Source: Cyanophora paradoxa
Lineage: Eukaryota; Glaucocystophyceae; Cyanophorales; Cyanophoraceae
Direction of reading: 5' to 3'
DNA: 64,000 nt
Assembly: GCA_004431415.1 (NCBI GenBank)
Contig: QPMI01000228.1
Coordinates: 1-64,000, forward strand
Shown: positions 1 to 11,260 of the stretch, piece after piece
How the letters are laid out: the number at the start of each line of letters is the position of its first letter
Numbering within the stretch: the stretch's first letter is position 1
The notes under the pieces: generated by a model
What the model was told of the DNA's origin: nothing
The model's database searches: none
What the model saw: only the letters and a program-made list of their open reading frames with translations
Made by a program: the position numbers and the translations under genes

Positions 1-922
1 GGGGGTACATCCTCACCCTCATCAACTGCGCCCTCACCGCCATGTACCTCGTCTACGTCGCCAAGGCCCGCCGCCCCGCCCCGCCCCGCCCCGCCCCCGC
101 CCGGCGCGTGGGGTGACGGGGGCGGGGGCGGGGGCGGGCAGATGAGCAAGACGACGGGGCTGAACACGTTCGCGCTGCTGTACTACACGAACGTGCTCTC
201 GATCCCCTTCATGGCCCTCCTCGTCGTCGCCACCGGCGAGGCCGCGGAGCTCCCCTCCTTCCCCCACCTCGCCGACCTCGGCTTCCAGGCCCGCCCCGCC
301 CCGCCCGCGCCGCCTGGCGGGGCCGGGGCTGACGGGGCGCCGCAGTTCTGCTTCCTGATGTCGGCCGTCCAGGCCGTCCTCCTCAACTACTCCATCTTCT
401 ACTGCACCAACATCAACTCCGCCCTCACCACCTCCTGCGTCGGTCCGCCCCGCCCCCCGCGCCCCCCCGCGCCCCGCGCTGCCTGGGGGGCCGACGGGTG
501 CGGGGCGGGCGGTGCAGGGCACCTGAAGAACATCCTGACGACGATCCTCGGCTTCATGCTCTTCGATGACGTCAAATTCGACTGGCTCAACGTCCTCGGG
601 TGCCCCACCCGCCCCGCCCCCCGCCTGCCCCGCCACGCGCCCCGCCGGCGAGCCGCGGGGCCGGCGCAGGCTGACGGTCTCCTCGTACGGGGGCACGTGG
701 TACGCGTGGCTCAAGTACGCAGAGACGCGGGAGAACAACCGCCAGGCGCGCCGCCCCGCTCCCCCGCCCCCCGCCCCGCGCGGCCGCCCGGCGCGAGGCG
801 GGGCGGCGCAGGTGGCGGCGCAGGAGGCGCGGGACCGGGAGGAGAAGTCGGCGCGGGAGCCGCCCTTCCGGGAAGGCTTTGCCGCCGCCTTCGACATGGA
901 GGATGAGAAGCGCGACAAGTAG
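1..922 (+). CDS. Nucleotide-sugar transporter, SLC35D/GONST-like, 3' part
   Basis: This is the C-terminal half of a Golgi-type nucleotide-sugar/nucleotide antiporter; the N-terminus lies before the window. Six exons can be spliced by eye: 3-65, 142-288, 346-442, 518-599, 670-745 and 812-922 (stop TAG). The segment 'GYILTLINCALTAMYLVYV', then 'TGLNTFALLYYTNVLSIP', is the conserved core of the GDP-mannose/UDP-sugar transporter family, and 'GHLKNILTTILGF' matches the lysine-containing helix of the SLC35D branch. The last helix ('SSYGGTWYAWLKYAE') is followed by a charged cytosolic tail ending DEKRDK. Three of the five introns (66-141, 289-345, 746-811) begin with GC instead of GT, yet splicing there keeps the family alignment intact. 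The family is clear; the sugar substrate cannot be read from this half. Confidence 0.82.
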
Positions 923-1638
923 CGCGCGGCCCGCCACGCCCCCACCGCAGGGAGCCCCGCACCACCAACCCCTGCCTGCATTCTGTTCGTCAGCTAGATC
1001 TAGGACCAGCTCGTCCGCATGCGAGAATTCGTATAGCGATAGCTTTAGGAACAACAGATCTAGATGCGTACAGCCTGGAAAAACGAGATCCATAGCTACA
1101 GCGCATTGATAACACAGGCACGCTAGCTGCGGACAACGCAAGAGCTAGCTGCGTTTGGTGCTACCTACGGGGGCGACAGCTAGATCTTGAGTGCAGCCAG
1201 CACGCCGCGGCGCGCGGCTGGACGACACTTGCCTGCTCCAAGTCAGCTTGAAGCGCTCGCATATGCACGTACTTATGCATACATGTACAGTAGTGTTTTC
1301 GAAGTTTCGCAGCCGGTCGATCAGGGGGGAGTACACTGACCTTCGTTCGCATGGCTGCGAAGCGGCGCGGTTGAAAAGCGAAAAAGTCATCGGCCTTCAA
1401 ACGCTATGGCTCGCCGGTCTCATCAGCGCGCGTTGATCGCAAGCCCGACCGGCGCTTGCTGGAGGAGCGTGCGCCTTTCTCGAAGTCCTTTAGCGACCTC
1501 GTCGGTCGGGAAGCAGCACGCGTACGGCGTAGGAAGCCTCGCCGAGTCGCGTACGCAGCAGCGCTCTCGCAGGCTTTCAGCGAGCGCAGTTAGAGCTGCA
1601 GAGCGGCGGCACCGGCGGAAAGCTTGAGCGAGGCCGGG
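923..1638. other. Intergenic, no gene seen
   Basis: Less GC-rich spacer between two same-strand genes. It holds several AGATCT and GCTAGC type palindromes but no ORF with family resemblance. It should contain the transporter 3' UTR and the promoter of the zinc-finger gene. Confidence 0.6.
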
Positions 1639-4547
1639 ATGGCGGAGAGCATTAGCGCGACAGCCCTGGCGCACAGCAGCGGCTACGATTACTTGGACTG
1701 CGACCACCACGCTGTGAGCGCCTTGCTTGACGCACGGGGGCGTTCGACAGCTGATCTCGGCGGGTCGGGACAGGCCGCGACTCACGGCGATGTGCTGAAC
1801 GAGGATGACGTGTGCCACAACTGCGAGGCCCTGCACGACGTGCTGTCGTGTTCGGGGCCGAGCTGCGCCGTCCGTCTGTGTCGGACGTGCGCGCGACAGA
1901 TGCACCTCCCCGTCTCCGACACATCCCTCTCCTGCCTTCACTGCTCTAGGCCCACGTCCGTCTTCCTCAACGCTTCCGAGGTGCGTCCTCCCGTCGCGGC
2001 CCTTGCGTCTCGCGCCCCTCTCTGAGGTTCGCGCGCCCTGCAGGCGTCCCCGGCGCACGACCCGTACCGCGACGGCCCGCGCCCGCCGAAGCGGAGGAGG
2101 CTGCCATTCACCATCCAGGTCCCCGGACAGCACGCGCTGCTTCCTCCTTTCCCGCCCGAGGTCCGAGCCGGCCCCGCCGACGCGAAGCGCCGCCGGCGCC
2201 CTGACAAGCCGGCTGGCAGCGCGAGGCGGCGCCAGCGTCGGAGGCGCTGCCGCCCTCGACCTGCTCGCGGTGCATGCAGCAGCGCTCGGCGCTCGTCGTG
2301 TGCCGCGGCGGAGCCGGCTCGCACGGCCGGCGGGCGAGCCCCGCCTCGGGGGCCTCGTCGGCGGCCGCCTCGCCCGTCGTCAAGTGCGACGGCGAGGCCC
2401 CGCTCATCCCCGCGAGCCGCCGCGACCTCATCGCCGCCGCCGCCGCCGCCGCCGCCGCCACAGCCGCCGCCTGCGCCGGGGCGGGGAGAGCGACGGGGAG
2501 TCGGAGGCGGGGGAGGCGGGGGCGGGCGGGTGCGGGCGGCGCTACTGCGCGGAGTGCGTGGTGGAGATGGCGCCGGCCTCGGAGCGCGACCCCGAGGCCG
2601 CCATCGCCCGCGCCTTCGTCCGCCCCGCCCCGCCCCCCGCTCCCACCCCGCCGAGCCCCCGCCGAGCCGCCCCCGCCGCAGACCTCGCCGGCCTGGCGCT
2701 GCGAGGCCTGCGCCGAGTGCCCCGCGCCGCAGCCGGCCGCCCTCCGCCGCTTCGCGCGCAAGCCGCGGGCCCTCCCGCGGGCGCCCTCGCCGGGGCAGGG
2801 GCGGGGCAGCTGGCGGGGACGGGGGGCCCGGGCGGCGGTGGCGCCCCCGCGGTGGACGCGAACGGGCGGGACTTCGCGGTGCGCCGGCCCCGCCCGTCCC
2901 TCCGCCGGGCGCCGGGCGCCTCGAGCCGGGCCCCGGGCGGCAGGAGAGCGAGCACATCCTGGACGCCTCGTGCTCGCGGTGCCGCCACCGGAAGCGGGTG
3001 ATCGCGTGCGGGCAGGAGGCCTGCTCCCGCCGCATCTGCTTCAGCTGCCTCGCCAAGGCCCTCGCCACGGGGCCCGACGGCACGCCCCGCGGCGACCGCA
3101 CCCGCGTGCGCCCCTCGCCCGCCCCCGCCGCCCCCCGCGCGCTCTGAGCGGGGGCGGGGGCGCAGGAGTGGGCGGCGCAGCGGGTCGAGGAGGTGATCCA
3201 GCGGCCCGACTGGGCGTGCCCCTACTGCGAGGAGCTCCAGCGCGTGCGCCCCACTCCCGCTCCCCTCGCCGCACCCGCCGGCGCCGCCTGAGGCGGAGGC
3301 GGCCCTCGGGGCAGGCGTCGGAGGACGCGGCGGCGGGGGCGGTGATGGAGGCGACGTGCCACCGCTGCCACCACCGGCGCCTCGTCTACCAGTGCTCCCG
3401 GGGCCCCTCCCTGCCCCACGCCGGCGGCGCCGAGTGCCAGAAGCGCTTCTGCGAGCGCTGCCTGACGAAGACGTACGCCGAGCTGGCGGAGGAGAGCGGG
3501 GCCGGCGAGGAGGAGCGTGCCGCCTGGGTCGCCGCCCAGCTCGCCGCCGCCCGCGCCGGCCGCCCCGCCCGCTGGCCCTGCCCTTCCTGCACCGGCCACT
3601 GCCCCTGCTCCCGCTGCCGCCCCGCCGCCGAGGGCGCCCCCGCCCCGCAGCCCCTCCGGGGCCCCTGGTGCGCCCCGTCCGGGGCCGCCGCCTGGGTGCG
3701 CCCCCTCGAACCCCTGCCGGCGCTGCGCCGCGCCTCGCGCTGAGGGCGGGGGCAGGGGCAGGGGCGGAGGGTGCCCTCGCCGGCGCCGCAGCTGCGCGTC
3801 GCCTGCCCCGCAGCGGCGCCCTCCGGCCCGCGCCGCCGCCGGGGCGCCCCGCGGGGCGGCCGGAAGCGGACGGGGAGGAGGAGGGGGCGGAGGGGGCCTC
3901 CCCCGGGACCCCGCCACGGGCCTCCGCGGCGTCCGCCGCCGCCACGTCAGCTCCTCCCGTGCGCCCGCCCGCGCCCCGCGCCCCGCCCCCGCGCCGGCGC
4001 CCTGAGGCGGGCGGCAGGGGCGGGCGGCGCCGGCTCGTGCACGCTGTACGAGGCGAGCCTGCGGCTGCGGCAGCTCGAGCTCCCGATCGGGCTCTTCGAC
4101 GCGGCGGAGAAGGCGGCGCGGGCGCACGACCTCACCGCCATCCTGCTCTACGGGCCCGAGCGGGCGGCGGCGCGCACGAACTTCCCGCTGGGGGCCTGCG
4201 CGCGGGACGTGGCGGCGCTGCTGCGGGCGCTCGGGGCGGGGCGGCCGGCGGCGTCGCCCCCGACGCCTCCCGCCTCGCCGCCGTCATCGACGCCGTCAAC
4301 GCGCACGTCGCGCCCCCGCCCCCGCCCCTCCCCCTGCGCACCTCCCTCCCTCCCCGGCCCCGCCCCCCCGCCGCCCGCCGCCCGCCCCGCCCCGCCGCCG
4401 CCGGCCACCCCGCGGCCAAGCGCTCCACTCCGAGGCGCTGGGGGCGGGCCCGCGTCGCCCCGCCCGCCCCGAGAGCCTCTCCCCGCCCGAGCACCTCCCC
4501 TCCAACCCACCCCACGCCCACGCCCGGGTCTAGTCGTAGCGCCCTAG
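1639..4547 (+). CDS. CDCA7-type (4CXXC_R1) multi-zinc-finger protein with AP2-like domain
   Basis: Start chosen at ATG 1639 (MAESISAT). Four cysteine-rich modules follow one another: about 1807-1960 (CHNCEALHDVLSC...CRTCARQM), 2258-2740 (CSRCMQQ...YCAECVVEM...WRCEACAEC), 2960-3240 (CSRCRHRKRVIAC...CFSCLAKAL...WACPYCEEL) and 3352-3625 (CHRCHHRRLVYQC...FCERCLTKTYAE...WPCPSCTGHCPCSRCR). The fourth is a textbook zf-4CXXC_R1 domain as in CDCA7, which in animals and plants works with HELLS/DDM1 in DNA methylation. A basic linker leads to an AP2/ERF-like C-terminal half at about 4030-4200 (GLFDAAEKAARAHD...ARTNFP). Several GC-rich introns separate the modules. The 3' end is uncertain: two frames stay open near 4270-4558, and a second frame reads DASRLAAVIDAVNAHV. 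A role in chromatin or DNA binding is inferred from the domains. Confidence 0.72.
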
Positions 4548-5319
4548 GTTGGCCCTAGGTTGGCCTTTTTCTGGGTCAGATTCTCCATTCATTGACCCGC
4601 GTACGCGTCGGTTTCGTCGCTGGGACTTGCATCGCAGTGATCGATTGGTCGCGCCCCGCCACTCGTTTACTTAGTTACTTTTATCCAGTGTGTAGCCCTA
4701 GTAGTGTACAGGCTGGAGAGGCCCTGAGTTGCAAGGAACGTTTCAATCTAGATCTTGAACAGTTCTACCTAGTCACCGACTTGCCGCGAAGACCGTCGGA
4801 CGCCTTTAATTTTCGGGGCCACTGGGCCATGCCAGGTTGCCGGGCTCGCTGACCAGTGGCCCGGCGGCCACCGGGCCTAGTATCCGACGGTCGGGTGACC
4901 AAGTCCGACGGTCCGACGGTCAACGACTTGCCAGTTGCCGCGAAGTTGCCGCGTCGGGGCCGTGCCACGTTGCCGTTGCCGGGGCCGGCCTGCGGCGGCC
5001 CCCGGGCCCCCCCCGCGCGGGCCCAGCATCATGGCATAAGTGGGCCGCGGGCTACTAGCCTAGTAGGCTAGACCCGGGCTAGCGCTCCGCTTCCGGAGGC
5101 CCGCATGTCCAATTGGGCCAAGCTCTCCCCACCCTGCAGGGCCCTCCAAGGCTTCAAGGCTTCCCGTCGCTCCCCGAGTCCGCCACAGAAAAAGGGCGAC
5201 GTCTGTACCGATTCGCCGCGGAATCAATCCTACTCGGGACGGGGCCTGCCGGGAGGGAACATGGAGGCCCGAGGGGCAGAAGAGGGGGGCGGAGGGGGAG
5301 GGGCGGGAGGGCTGGAGAG

Positions 5320-5355
<36 letters not shown>

Positions 5356-5390
5356 CGAGGGGGCGGGGGCGGGGGCGGTGGGGCGTGCGC
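4548..5390. other. Intergenic between convergent genes; contains 35-nt poly-G
   Basis: The 3' ends of the zinc-finger gene (+) and eIF5B (-) face each other here. The stretch carries short degenerate repeats of GTCCGACGGT (about 4785-4920), a CTAG-rich patch at 5055-5075, and a run of 35 consecutive G at 5321-5355. No convincing ORF. Confidence 0.6.
5321..5355. repeat. Poly-G homopolymer, 35 nt
   Basis: An unbroken run of 35 G begins 35 nt beyond the eIF5B stop codon, on the strand opposite that gene. It would be a C-run in the eIF5B transcript. Its length may be unstable or mis-assembled. Confidence 0.85.
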
Positions 5391-8300
5391 TCAGGCGCCG
5401 CGGGACTGGATGCCGAAGGTCTTCATGAGCTGGAGGCAGACCTGCCAGTCCTCCTTGGTCATCTCGTCCTTGAAGTTCTCCTTGAGGAGGTCGATGGAGC
5501 GGCGCGTGATCTTCGAGAGCAGGTTGTCCTTCTCGTCGAAGTGCCGCCCGTACATCTTCGGCGTCTCGTTGATCTTCGGCTCGATCTTGATCGCCACCGA
5601 GGTCCCCTTCTTCGCCTCGTTCACCGACTTGTGGTTGTTCTCGATCGACGAGACTGCGCCGGCGCGTCGGGCGGGGAGGGAGCGGCGGGGTCGGGGGGCG
5701 GGCGCACCCCGTCCGAGGTCGGTCCACTCCCCGGGGGTCTCCCGGTTGGGGACGACGAGGGGCGTCCCCGTGCGGAGGACGCCCCCGATGACGTCCACGC
5801 CGAGCACGATCGGGTCGCGCTTGTTGAAGATGCACGTCGGGACGATCTGCGGGGCGCGTCAGCGGCGGCGGGGCGGAGGCGGGGCGGGGGCGGGGGCGGG
5901 GCGGGCGGGGGCGGGCCTTGAGGATGCAGGGGAAGACGGCCTCGCCGGAGGACTCGTTCTTCTTCTGGGAGCGGATCTCCTCCATGTACTTGGTGAACAT
6001 GTCGAAGAGGTGGTAGATAATGTCCGCCTGGAAGATCTTGACCCCGAGCTCCTCGGCCTGCGCCATCGCCTCCTTCTCCACCTTGACGTCGAAGGCGAGG
6101 ATCGTCGCGAACTCCTTGCGGTGCTCGAGCATCGCCGAGGCGCGGACGACGTCGCGCTTGTGGACGGGCCCGATGTTGATGCCCGAGACGGGGATGTTGG
6201 AGGTCTTGAGGAACTCGAGCAGGGCCTCGAGGGAGCCGAGGGTCGAGGCCTGGACGAAGACGCCCTGCCCCGAGCGGTCCACCGAGGAGAGGATCGTCTT
6301 GAGGTCGGACATGACCTCGTCCCGCAGGTCCTCGATGTCGTCCTCCGGCCCCGCCACCAGCACCGACGTCCCCGGCACCGCCTGCCCGCCCCCGCATCAG
6401 AGGGGCCCCAGCGGCGCGGCCCGGGCGCAAGTGGCGGGCGGGGGCGGGCCTTGTCGAGGTCCTGGGCGGCGATCTTGACTCCCATCGCCGCCTTGATGCG
6501 CTTGTGGTGCACGTACTGGCCCTTCACGCGCAGCTCCCGCAGCGGCTGCGGCGTCAGCAGCGCCCGGATCGTCGTCACGATCGGCCCTGCGCGGGGGAGG
6601 CAGCGGGTGAGAGGAGGGGGCGGAGAGGGGGGCCCCGGGTCGGGGTCGGGGGCGGGGGCGGGGGCGCGCCGTTGAGGCCGCAGACGACGATGGTGTCGCC
6701 CTCGTTGAGGTAGCCGTTGACGAGGACGACGTCGATGGTGGTGCCGAGGCCCTCGATGACCTTGACCTCGAGCAGGGTGCACTGGAGGGAGGAGAGGTAG
6801 GAGAGGCGCCCGGCCATGCGCTCCTGGGTGAGCTGGACGAGCAGGTAGAGGAGGTCCGGGATGCCCTCCCCCGTGATCGCCGACGTCGGCACCAGCGAGA
6901 CCGTCCGCCGCACGTCCTTGTTCTCGTAGTACAGCTCCGCGTTCAGCCCCTGCTCCGCGAACGCCGTGATCGTCTGCTTCAGCCGCGTGTCGAACTCCAT
7001 GTGCACCGACTCCGGCTGCTGCTTCAGCGACACCTGGAAGGGCTTGTTCGGCTGCGCCTTCCACCCGTACATGCGGTCCACCTGCGCCGGCCGCCCCCGC
7101 CCCGTCAGCCCCCGGCGGGGGACGCGCGCGAGAGGGAAAACGAGAGAGTGCGTGGAAGCGGGGACGTCGAGAGAGATCGGAGCAACGAAACAACGAAAGG
7201 AATGTGCCGACCGATTAGACACGCCCCCGATAAGAGACGGGGGAGTGCTTTTGGAAGGAGGGCTATGAGAACTTCCTGTGCCCCCGCAAACACATCGAGA
7301 CCCCATATGGAGGGGCCACAACTGATTTAAGGGGGGCTCAACGAAACAGAGGAAAGCGGATGTGCTTTCCAAAAGAGCGAAAAGCGGATTTAGGGGACCC
7401 CCGCACTGCGGGCAAGGTAAAGTTGCTAAAATGTACCGACCGATTAGACACGCCCCCGATAAGAGACGAGGGAGTGCTTTTGGAAGGAGGGCTATGAGAA
7501 CTTCCTCTGCCCCCGCAAACACATCGAGACCCCATATGGAGGGGCCGCAACTGATTTAAGGGGGGCGAAAGGGGGAGGGAAAGGGCGAGGGGTCTGTGCC
7601 CGCGGCATGAGCGCAAAGCGGATGTGGGACCGCCGGGCGCTTCTGAAGGCGGGGCGGCTCTGCCCACGGTAATACATCGAGGACCCGCGCGGGGCGACCC
7701 CCGACTGAAACTGGCGGGCGCTCCACTCCAAAGGGGAAAAGAAGAGAAAAGGAGGAGGAGAGGGGAAAGGGCGGGAGGCGTTCAAGAGATGCGGGGGCGG
7801 GGGGACGCGGACCTTGTTGAGGGCGACGACGAAGGGGGTCTTGCGCTGGCGGAGGAGGTTGAGGGACTCGATGGTCTGCGGCTCGAGCAGGTGCATGATG
7901 TCGACGACAAGGATGGCGATGTCGCAGAGCGAGGAGCCGCGCGAGCGCAGGTTCGTGAACGACTCGTGCCCCGGCGTGTCGATGATCAGCAGCCCCGGCG
8001 ACCGCATCTCGAAGTCCGGGTAGAGCTGCCCACGCGCGTCACGCCAAGGCGGGGCGCGGCCGGCGGGGCGGGGGCCGGGCGGGGCGGCGCGCCTCCTTGA
8101 GATCGCGGGTCTTCTCCTTGACGGCGTCCTGGGGGAAGTAGGTCGCGCCGATCTGCTGCGTGATCCCCCCCGCCTCGCCTGGCCGCCGGCTCAGCGACGG
8201 CGGCGGCCGGTCTCCTCGGAGGGGCGCGCGCACCCTCCTGGACCTTGGTCTCGCGGATCTTGTCCAGGAGCGACGTCTTGCCCGTGTCCACGTGCCCCAG

Positions 8301-11260
8301 AATGCAGCAGATCGGCGACCGCAGCTCCTTCGTCTGCTCCGCCTCCTGCTCCATCTGTCCCACGCCGGCCGCCGTCAGCCGCCCGCCCCGCCGCTCGGGC
8401 GACGCTCGCGGCTCGGCGGGGCACCTTGCGCTCGCGCTCCTTGCGGGCGCGGCGGGCGGCGGCGATGCGCTGCTTGAGGGTCTCCTCGTCCTCGCTGTCG
8501 CTGCCGCTGTCGCTGCCGCTGTCGCTGTCGCTCTCGCTCTCGCTCTCGCTCTCGCTGGGCGGCATGTCCCGGTTCGGCCCGCCGCGGTTCGGCTTGACGA
8601 GCTTCGCGTTCGGCGGGGGCCCGCGCGGCGCCGGCTTCGCGGGAGCCGCCCCCGGCGCCTGCGTCGGCGTCCCCGAGCCTGGCCGCCCCGCCCGTCAGGC
8701 GCCAGTGTATGGGGGCGGGGGCGGCGGGGCGAGGGCGGGGCGCGCACGCGGAGAGGCGGCCGGGGGCTTGGAGGCGGAGGTGGGCTTGGCGGGGGCCGGC
8801 TTGGCGGCGCCCTCGCGGGGGGGCGGGGAGGGGGCCGGGGAGGCCGACGGGGAGGACTTGGCCTCCGACTTGGACTCCTCCTTCCCCTCCACCTTCTTCT
8901 CCTTGCCCGCTGCCGCCCCCCGCCCGCCCCGGTCAGCCGAGCCCAGCTGCGCGGGGCGGCGCGGGGCGGGGCGGGGCGGGGCGGGGGCACCCTTGGGGGC
9001 CTTGATCTTGACCTCGTGGGCCTCCCAGCTCTCCTCCTCGTTCTCGCCCTCGCTCCCGCTCTCGCTGCTGCTGCTGCTGCTCTCGCCCCCGCTCCCCGCC
9101 TTCTCGTCGCCCTTGCCCTTCTCCTCCTTGGCCGGCGCCGAGGCCGCCGCCTCGGCCGCCTCGTCCTGCTTCGGGCCCCGCGCCGGCCCCTTCTTCTTCT
9201 GGTAGATCGGCCGCTTCTTCTTCTCCGCCGCCGCCGCCGCCGCAGCCGCTGCCGCCTCCGCACCCTCCTCGCCCTTGACCGGCACCGGCATGCCTGCGCC
9301 CGCCCGAGGCGTCGCCCCGCGATCCGAGGCCCGCGGGCGCGCGAGCGGCGGCGTCCTACCCTGCGCCTTCAGCTGCTCGAGGAAGATAGCTCTCCGCCGC
9401 TCCTCCTCCTTCTGCTTCGCCGTCTTCAGCAGGCCCTTGGCCTTCAACTCCTCCTTCTTCTTCTGCTCGCGCGACCAGGGCGTCAGCCGGGCGGCGCGGC
9501 ACCGAGCCCGGACCCCGGCGCGCGCGCCTTCTCGGCCTCCTTCTTGATGCGCTTCGCCTCCTCCTTCTTCCGCTCCTCCTCCTCGATCCTCTTCTGCTCC
9601 TCCTCCTCCCTGCCCCGCCGTCAGCCCCGGCCGCCGCGCGCGCCCCGCCGCGCTCCCGCGCACTTCTTGCGGCGCTCCTCCTCCTCCTTCTGGAGGCGCT
9701 CCTCCTCCTCGCGCTGCTTCTTGAGTGCTTCCTGCGCGCACCTCGGGCGTCGCCGCGAGGCGCGGGGCCGGCCCCGCCCCGCCGCACCTGGATGGCGCGG
9801 ATGTGGGCCGACTTGGCGGGCCCGCCCTTCTTGCCGCCGGCCGCCGCGGCCGCAGGCTTCTCCTCCTCGGCCGGCTTCTCCTCCTCCTTCTTCTCGCCGG
9901 TCTTGGCCTTGAGCTTCTTCTCCTTGCGCTTGGCCGCCTTGCTGCTCTTCTCGCCCTTGCCGCCCTCCTCGTCGTCCTCGTGCTCCTCGTGCTCCTCCTC
10001 GGCCGCCGCCGCCGGCGCCGCCGCCTTAGACTCGGGCTTCTTGGCCCCGCTCGCCCCCGGCCCGGCCTTCTCCTCCTTGGGCGCCGCCTGCGCCCCAGGC
10101 GTCGGCGCCGGCGCGGCGGCATGCGCGGCGCAGGCGGTGGCACCTTCGGGGCCGGCTCCTTCTTGTCGATATCCGCGAGGATCGCGTCGATGTCGTAATC
10201 GTCGTTCGCCTGCCCCGCCCCCCGTCAGACGCCCGTCCCGCTCCACCCCAAGCCCTCCAGCGGAGCGGGCGCCCACCTGCTTCTTGTTCTTCTTCCCGCC
10301 CTTCTGCTGAGCAGGGGCCGGCGCTGCGGGGGCCGGCGCCGGCGGCGCCGCCTCCTCCTCCTCGGACTCGGCCTTCTTCTTCTTGTCCTTCTTCTCGCCC
10401 TTGTCCTTCTTCTTCTTCTTCTCGTTCATCCAGGAGAGGTCCTCCTCCTCCTCCGACCCCGCCTTCTTCGCAGCCTCATCCGCCTCCTTCTTCTCCCCGC
10501 CCTCCTTCTTCTTCTTCTTCTTCTCCTGCGGAGCGACCCGCGCGTGGGCCCGCCGGCGCGCCGGCACGCCGGCGACGCGATCGGGCACCTTCATCCAGGA
10601 GAGGTCCTCCTCCTCATCGGCCGCCTCCTCCTTCGCCGCCGCCTTCTTGTCCTCCCCCTTGTCCTTCTTCTTCTTCTTCTTCTCGTTCATCCAGGACAGG
10701 TCCTCCTCCTCCTCCTCCGCGGGCGCTGCCGCCTTGGCCTTGCCCTTCTTGTCTGCGCCCTTGGACTTGGCGCTCTTCTTCGCCGTGGCGTCGTCCTCGT
10801 CCTCCTCCTCGTCGTCGTCGCCGTCCGCCATGAGCGCGGCGAAGCCGCCCGCTGCCTTCGCCTTCGGCTTGGAGACCGGCGCATCGTCGTCGTCGTCGTC
10901 CGCCGCCGCCTTGCCCCGCGCGCTGCTCTTGATCGGATCGGGAATATCATCGCCATCCGAGTCGTCTCCCTTCTTGCCGCCCTTCTTGCCCTTCTTCTTG
11001 TCGGCGGCAGGCTTCTTCGTCGCGCCGCCGATGCCGAGGCCCGCCAGCTTAGCTGCGGCCTCGTCGACCTCCTCATCGCTGTCCGCGCCCTTCTTGCCTC
11101 CCTTGCCGCCCTTCTTCGCTGCAGGCTGCGGGGGCGGAGACGCGCTCGCGCCCTTCTTGCCAGCATCGGCATGCCCATCGCCGCCCGCGCCCTCCTGCTG
11201 GAGCGCTTCTATATCCTCATCCCAGAGGTCGTCGCCCTTCTTCTTGTCGCGCTTCCCCAT
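5391..11260 (-). CDS. EIF5B: Translation initiation factor eIF5B (IF2-like GTPase)
   Basis: Ribosome-dependent GTPase that joins the 60S subunit at the start codon. ATG at 11258-11260 ([14 protein letters not shown]); stop at 5391-5393 after TFGIQSRGA. The N-terminal third is a Lys/Glu-rich disordered region with repeated '[15 protein letters not shown]' blocks. The GTPase domain shows G1 GHVDTGKT (about 8300), the switch-I type [10 protein letters not shown]3 DTPGHE (about 7975) and G4 NKVD, the latter split by a 731-nt intron (7082-7812). Domain II follows ([19 protein letters not shown]), then domain III ([19 protein letters not shown]) and domain IV, ending in the long C-terminal helix ([16 protein letters not shown]). 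All domains are present, so the gene looks intact. At least one intron, near 8098, begins with GC. The large intron holds a tandem repeat. Identity is certain; exon borders in the low-complexity N-terminus are not. Confidence 0.95.
7201..7566. repeat. Tandem repeat inside the large eIF5B intron
   Basis: A 137-nt segment at 7201-7337 recurs at 7430-7566 (period 229 nt) with only about four differences. Weaker, shortened relatives of the same unit are visible at about 7150-7200 and 7610-7720. The unit has no coding evidence, because the ORFs through it are read across the intron. It explains why this intron is roughly ten times longer than its neighbours. Confidence 0.85.

Noticed and set aside
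2542-3945. Long antisense ORFs (300-900 codons) opposite the zinc-finger, GCP, PPC, helicase and GH2 genes
   Set aside because: At such GC content stop codons are rare, so open frames occur on all strands. Their translations are Arg/Pro/Ala/Gly-rich with no domain, and they run straight through real introns.
7105-7667. Coding sequence in the eIF5B intron repeats
   Set aside because: The minus-strand frames read through the repeat but interrupt the GTPase G4 motif; splicing 7082-7812 restores NKVD exactly.
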